Assembly: GCA_027600665.1 (NCBI GenBank)
Contig: JADGJL010000173.1
Span: forward strand, 1 to 35,301
DNA length: 35,301 nucleotides
Source of the DNA: Irineochytrium annulatum
Lineage: Eukaryota > Chytridiomycota > Chytridiomycetes > Chytridiales > Chytridiaceae
Direction of reading: 5' to 3'
Positions 33,973 to 35,301 of this stretch are shown piece after piece. The notes beneath the pieces are model-generated. The model worked only from the letters and a program-made list of their open reading frames with translations. It searched no databases and had not been told where the DNA came from. The first letter of the stretch is position 1; every line of letters begins with the position of its first letter. The position numbers were made by a program, and so were the translations under genes.

Positions 33973-35301
33973 ATGGCTCCGGAAGCCAGCGCGCCGGCAC
34001 CCAGCGTACCTGCTGCAAGTGGTGATGGGGGCCCGTCGGTCGCTGGATCCATCGGGTACATCCTGCCCCCGCCAGAGATTAGGCAAATCGTCGACAAGGT
34101 GCGCGCGATTCCCTTGCAGCCTCGAACTGCGCATACATTTCAGTCGACTCACTTTGATTGTTTCCGACAGACCGCGGCGTTCGTGGCTCGAAGTGGACCG
34201 GAATTCGAGGAGCGCATCCGGGAAAAGGAGAAATACAACCCGAAGTTCTGCTTCCTAAACATCAACGATCCTTATCGCGCATACTACGAGTTCAAAGTCA
34301 AGGATGCGAAGGAGGGAAAAGGTTGGTTATTTTCCGTTCAGTTTTTTTTGTCGCTAGCTGTTTCCTCTGATTGTTGTTTAGCTGCGGAAGTGAAAAGCGG
34401 TGAGCAGGAGAAGAGTGAAAGAGCAGTGAGGAAGCAGGATAGTAAGCCTATTCCAAAGGAGCCGCCGCCTTTCGACTTTGTTTCGGATATGCCGAACATT
34501 TCCGCTCAAGATCTGTAAGTTTTGCGTTACTATTTCGACCGTCTCTAAATGAATGCAGGGATATCCTTCGACTTACAGCTCTTTTCGCCGCGCGTAATGG
34601 CCGACAGTTTCTCGCGGCTCTTTCTCAACGGGAACAGCGGAAGTGAGTGTTGTTTTATAGTAACTTTCTGTTAACATGCTCTTAGCTACCAATTTGACTT
34701 CTTGCGGCCAAATCACAGTCTTTACAATTATTTCACCAGCCTCGTAAGCCAGTACAATAAGATTCTGGTTCCGCAAAAGACCATGATGGGGAAGCTTCGA
34801 GATGTGCTCGACAATAAATTTTCGGTCCTGGAGCAAATCAACGCGAGGGCCGAGTATGAGCAGTACATTGCGGACCAGAAGATGAAGGCGGAGCAGGAGG
34901 CTGACCAGGAAAGAGGTTTGTGCGGCCTTCGTATCTACGAGCACTTAACAAATGCAGTTGCGTACGCGATGATCGACTGGCACGACTTCGTGGTTGTCGA
35001 GACGGTCGAGTTCGTCGAGGCCGACGAGGTGCTCCAGCTCCCGCCACCGATTAGCATCATGGATTTGGAGGGCATGACGCTGGCGCAGAAAAAGGCCGCC
35101 GTTCTGTTCGAGCCACCGCAGGCGGCCGCAGAGGAACAAGGAGGGGACATGGATATGGACATGGAGGAGGAGGATGATACTCCGGCGCCACAGCAGAGAG
35201 ATATCCCGAAGCCGAAGATGCCTACAATGCCAATGGCGCCGCCGCCGATCGGGGCTGCAAACATCAAGATTCGGAGTGATTACGTGCCAAAAGGTTTTTT
35301 T
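33973..35301 (+). CDS. SF3A1: Splicing factor 3A subunit 1 (SF3A1/PRP21), 5' part
   Basis: Core subunit of the SF3a complex of the U2 snRNP, needed for branch-site recognition. Six exons are present: 33973-34098, 34171-34321, 34382-34514, 34559-34642, 34686-34915 and 34958 to the right edge, giving 356 residues. Two SURP modules are clear: the first about 34-85 (TAAFVARSGPEFEERIREKE, NPKFCFLN, YRAYYEF) and the second about 137-190 (DILRLTALFAARNGRQFLAAL, YQFDFLRPNHSLYNYFTSLV). Between them is the SF3a-interaction linker (PPPFDFVSDMPNISAQDLD). After SURP2 comes the PRP21-like region with VAYAMIDWHDFVVVETVEF and an acidic, Met-rich stretch. The C-terminal ubiquitin-like domain expected in this family is beyond the window. 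The last bases (AAAG|GTTTTTT) may be a donor at 35294. Confidence 0.93.

Noticed and set aside
33560..34258. Plus-strand 232-codon open frame upstream of and overlapping SF3A1
   Set aside because: It runs into SF3A1 exons in another frame; the SF3A1 frame has two clear SURP domains and this one has no motif.
1..35301. CRISPR arrays, rRNA, tRNA genes, insertion sequences or bacterial operon signals
   Set aside because: I saw no regular spacer-repeat array, no tRNA-like or rRNA-like segment, and no transposase or terminal inverted repeats. By-eye inspection could miss a diverged tRNA; a tRNA scan would settle it.

Overview
This window looks like nuclear DNA of a flagellated (zoosporic) fungus, most likely a chytrid-type lineage. 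A Gal4-type Zn2Cys6 transcription factor with a fungal-specific middle domain points to fungi. A CFAP92-like axonemal protein points to a flagellated cell. The genes are GC-rich and cut by many short GT-AG introns (about 42-120 bases, a few longer), and two accessory subunits of mitochondrial complex I are present. All gene models below were built by hand from splice signals and reading-frame continuity; none was checked against a database.

Layout, left to right. (1) 1-218, minus: 5' end of an unrecognised gene with a Gly/Ala-rich N-terminus. (2) 478-3274, minus: six-exon Zn2Cys6 transcription factor (820 aa). (3) 3923-5718, minus: five-exon bestrophin-like anion channel with a 448-base intron full of degenerate repeats. 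(4) 6379-8214, plus: single-exon protein with an F-box-like start and a helical-repeat body. (5, 6) 8555-10976 and 11503-13864, plus: two tandem APC-superfamily permeases (ethanolamine-permease-like) of 12 exons each, with eleven exon lengths identical between the copies. (7) 14190-15172 and 15828-16810, plus: the same aldo-keto reductase gene twice, on either side of a 10-N gap; the copies sit in a roughly 1.6 kb repeat that looks like two overlapping contigs that were not merged. (8) 17953-18579, plus: NDUFA2. (9) 19320-26905, plus: a 2399-aa protein fusing a GT4-like and a GT2 glycosyltransferase region to a large ectodomain, a GPS-like motif and a C-terminal membrane span. (10) 27828-32627, plus: CFAP92/DUF4550-like flagellar protein (1471 aa). 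(11) 32822-33382, minus: NDUFS5, whose first coding exon is 10 bases. (12) 33973-35301, plus: 5' part of the SF3A1/PRP21 splicing factor, running off the right edge.

The genes do not form one pathway. They mix housekeeping functions (respiration, splicing), transport (permeases, anion channel), motility (CFAP92) and one remarkable surface or Golgi protein. The most novel item is the glycosyltransferase fusion at 19320-26905. Its N-terminal half resembles bifunctional bacterial GT4-GT2 proteins, while its C-terminal half resembles animal- and protist-type REJ/GPS receptors. The item most likely to mislead a reader is the apparent aldo-keto reductase duplication, which is probably an assembly artefact.
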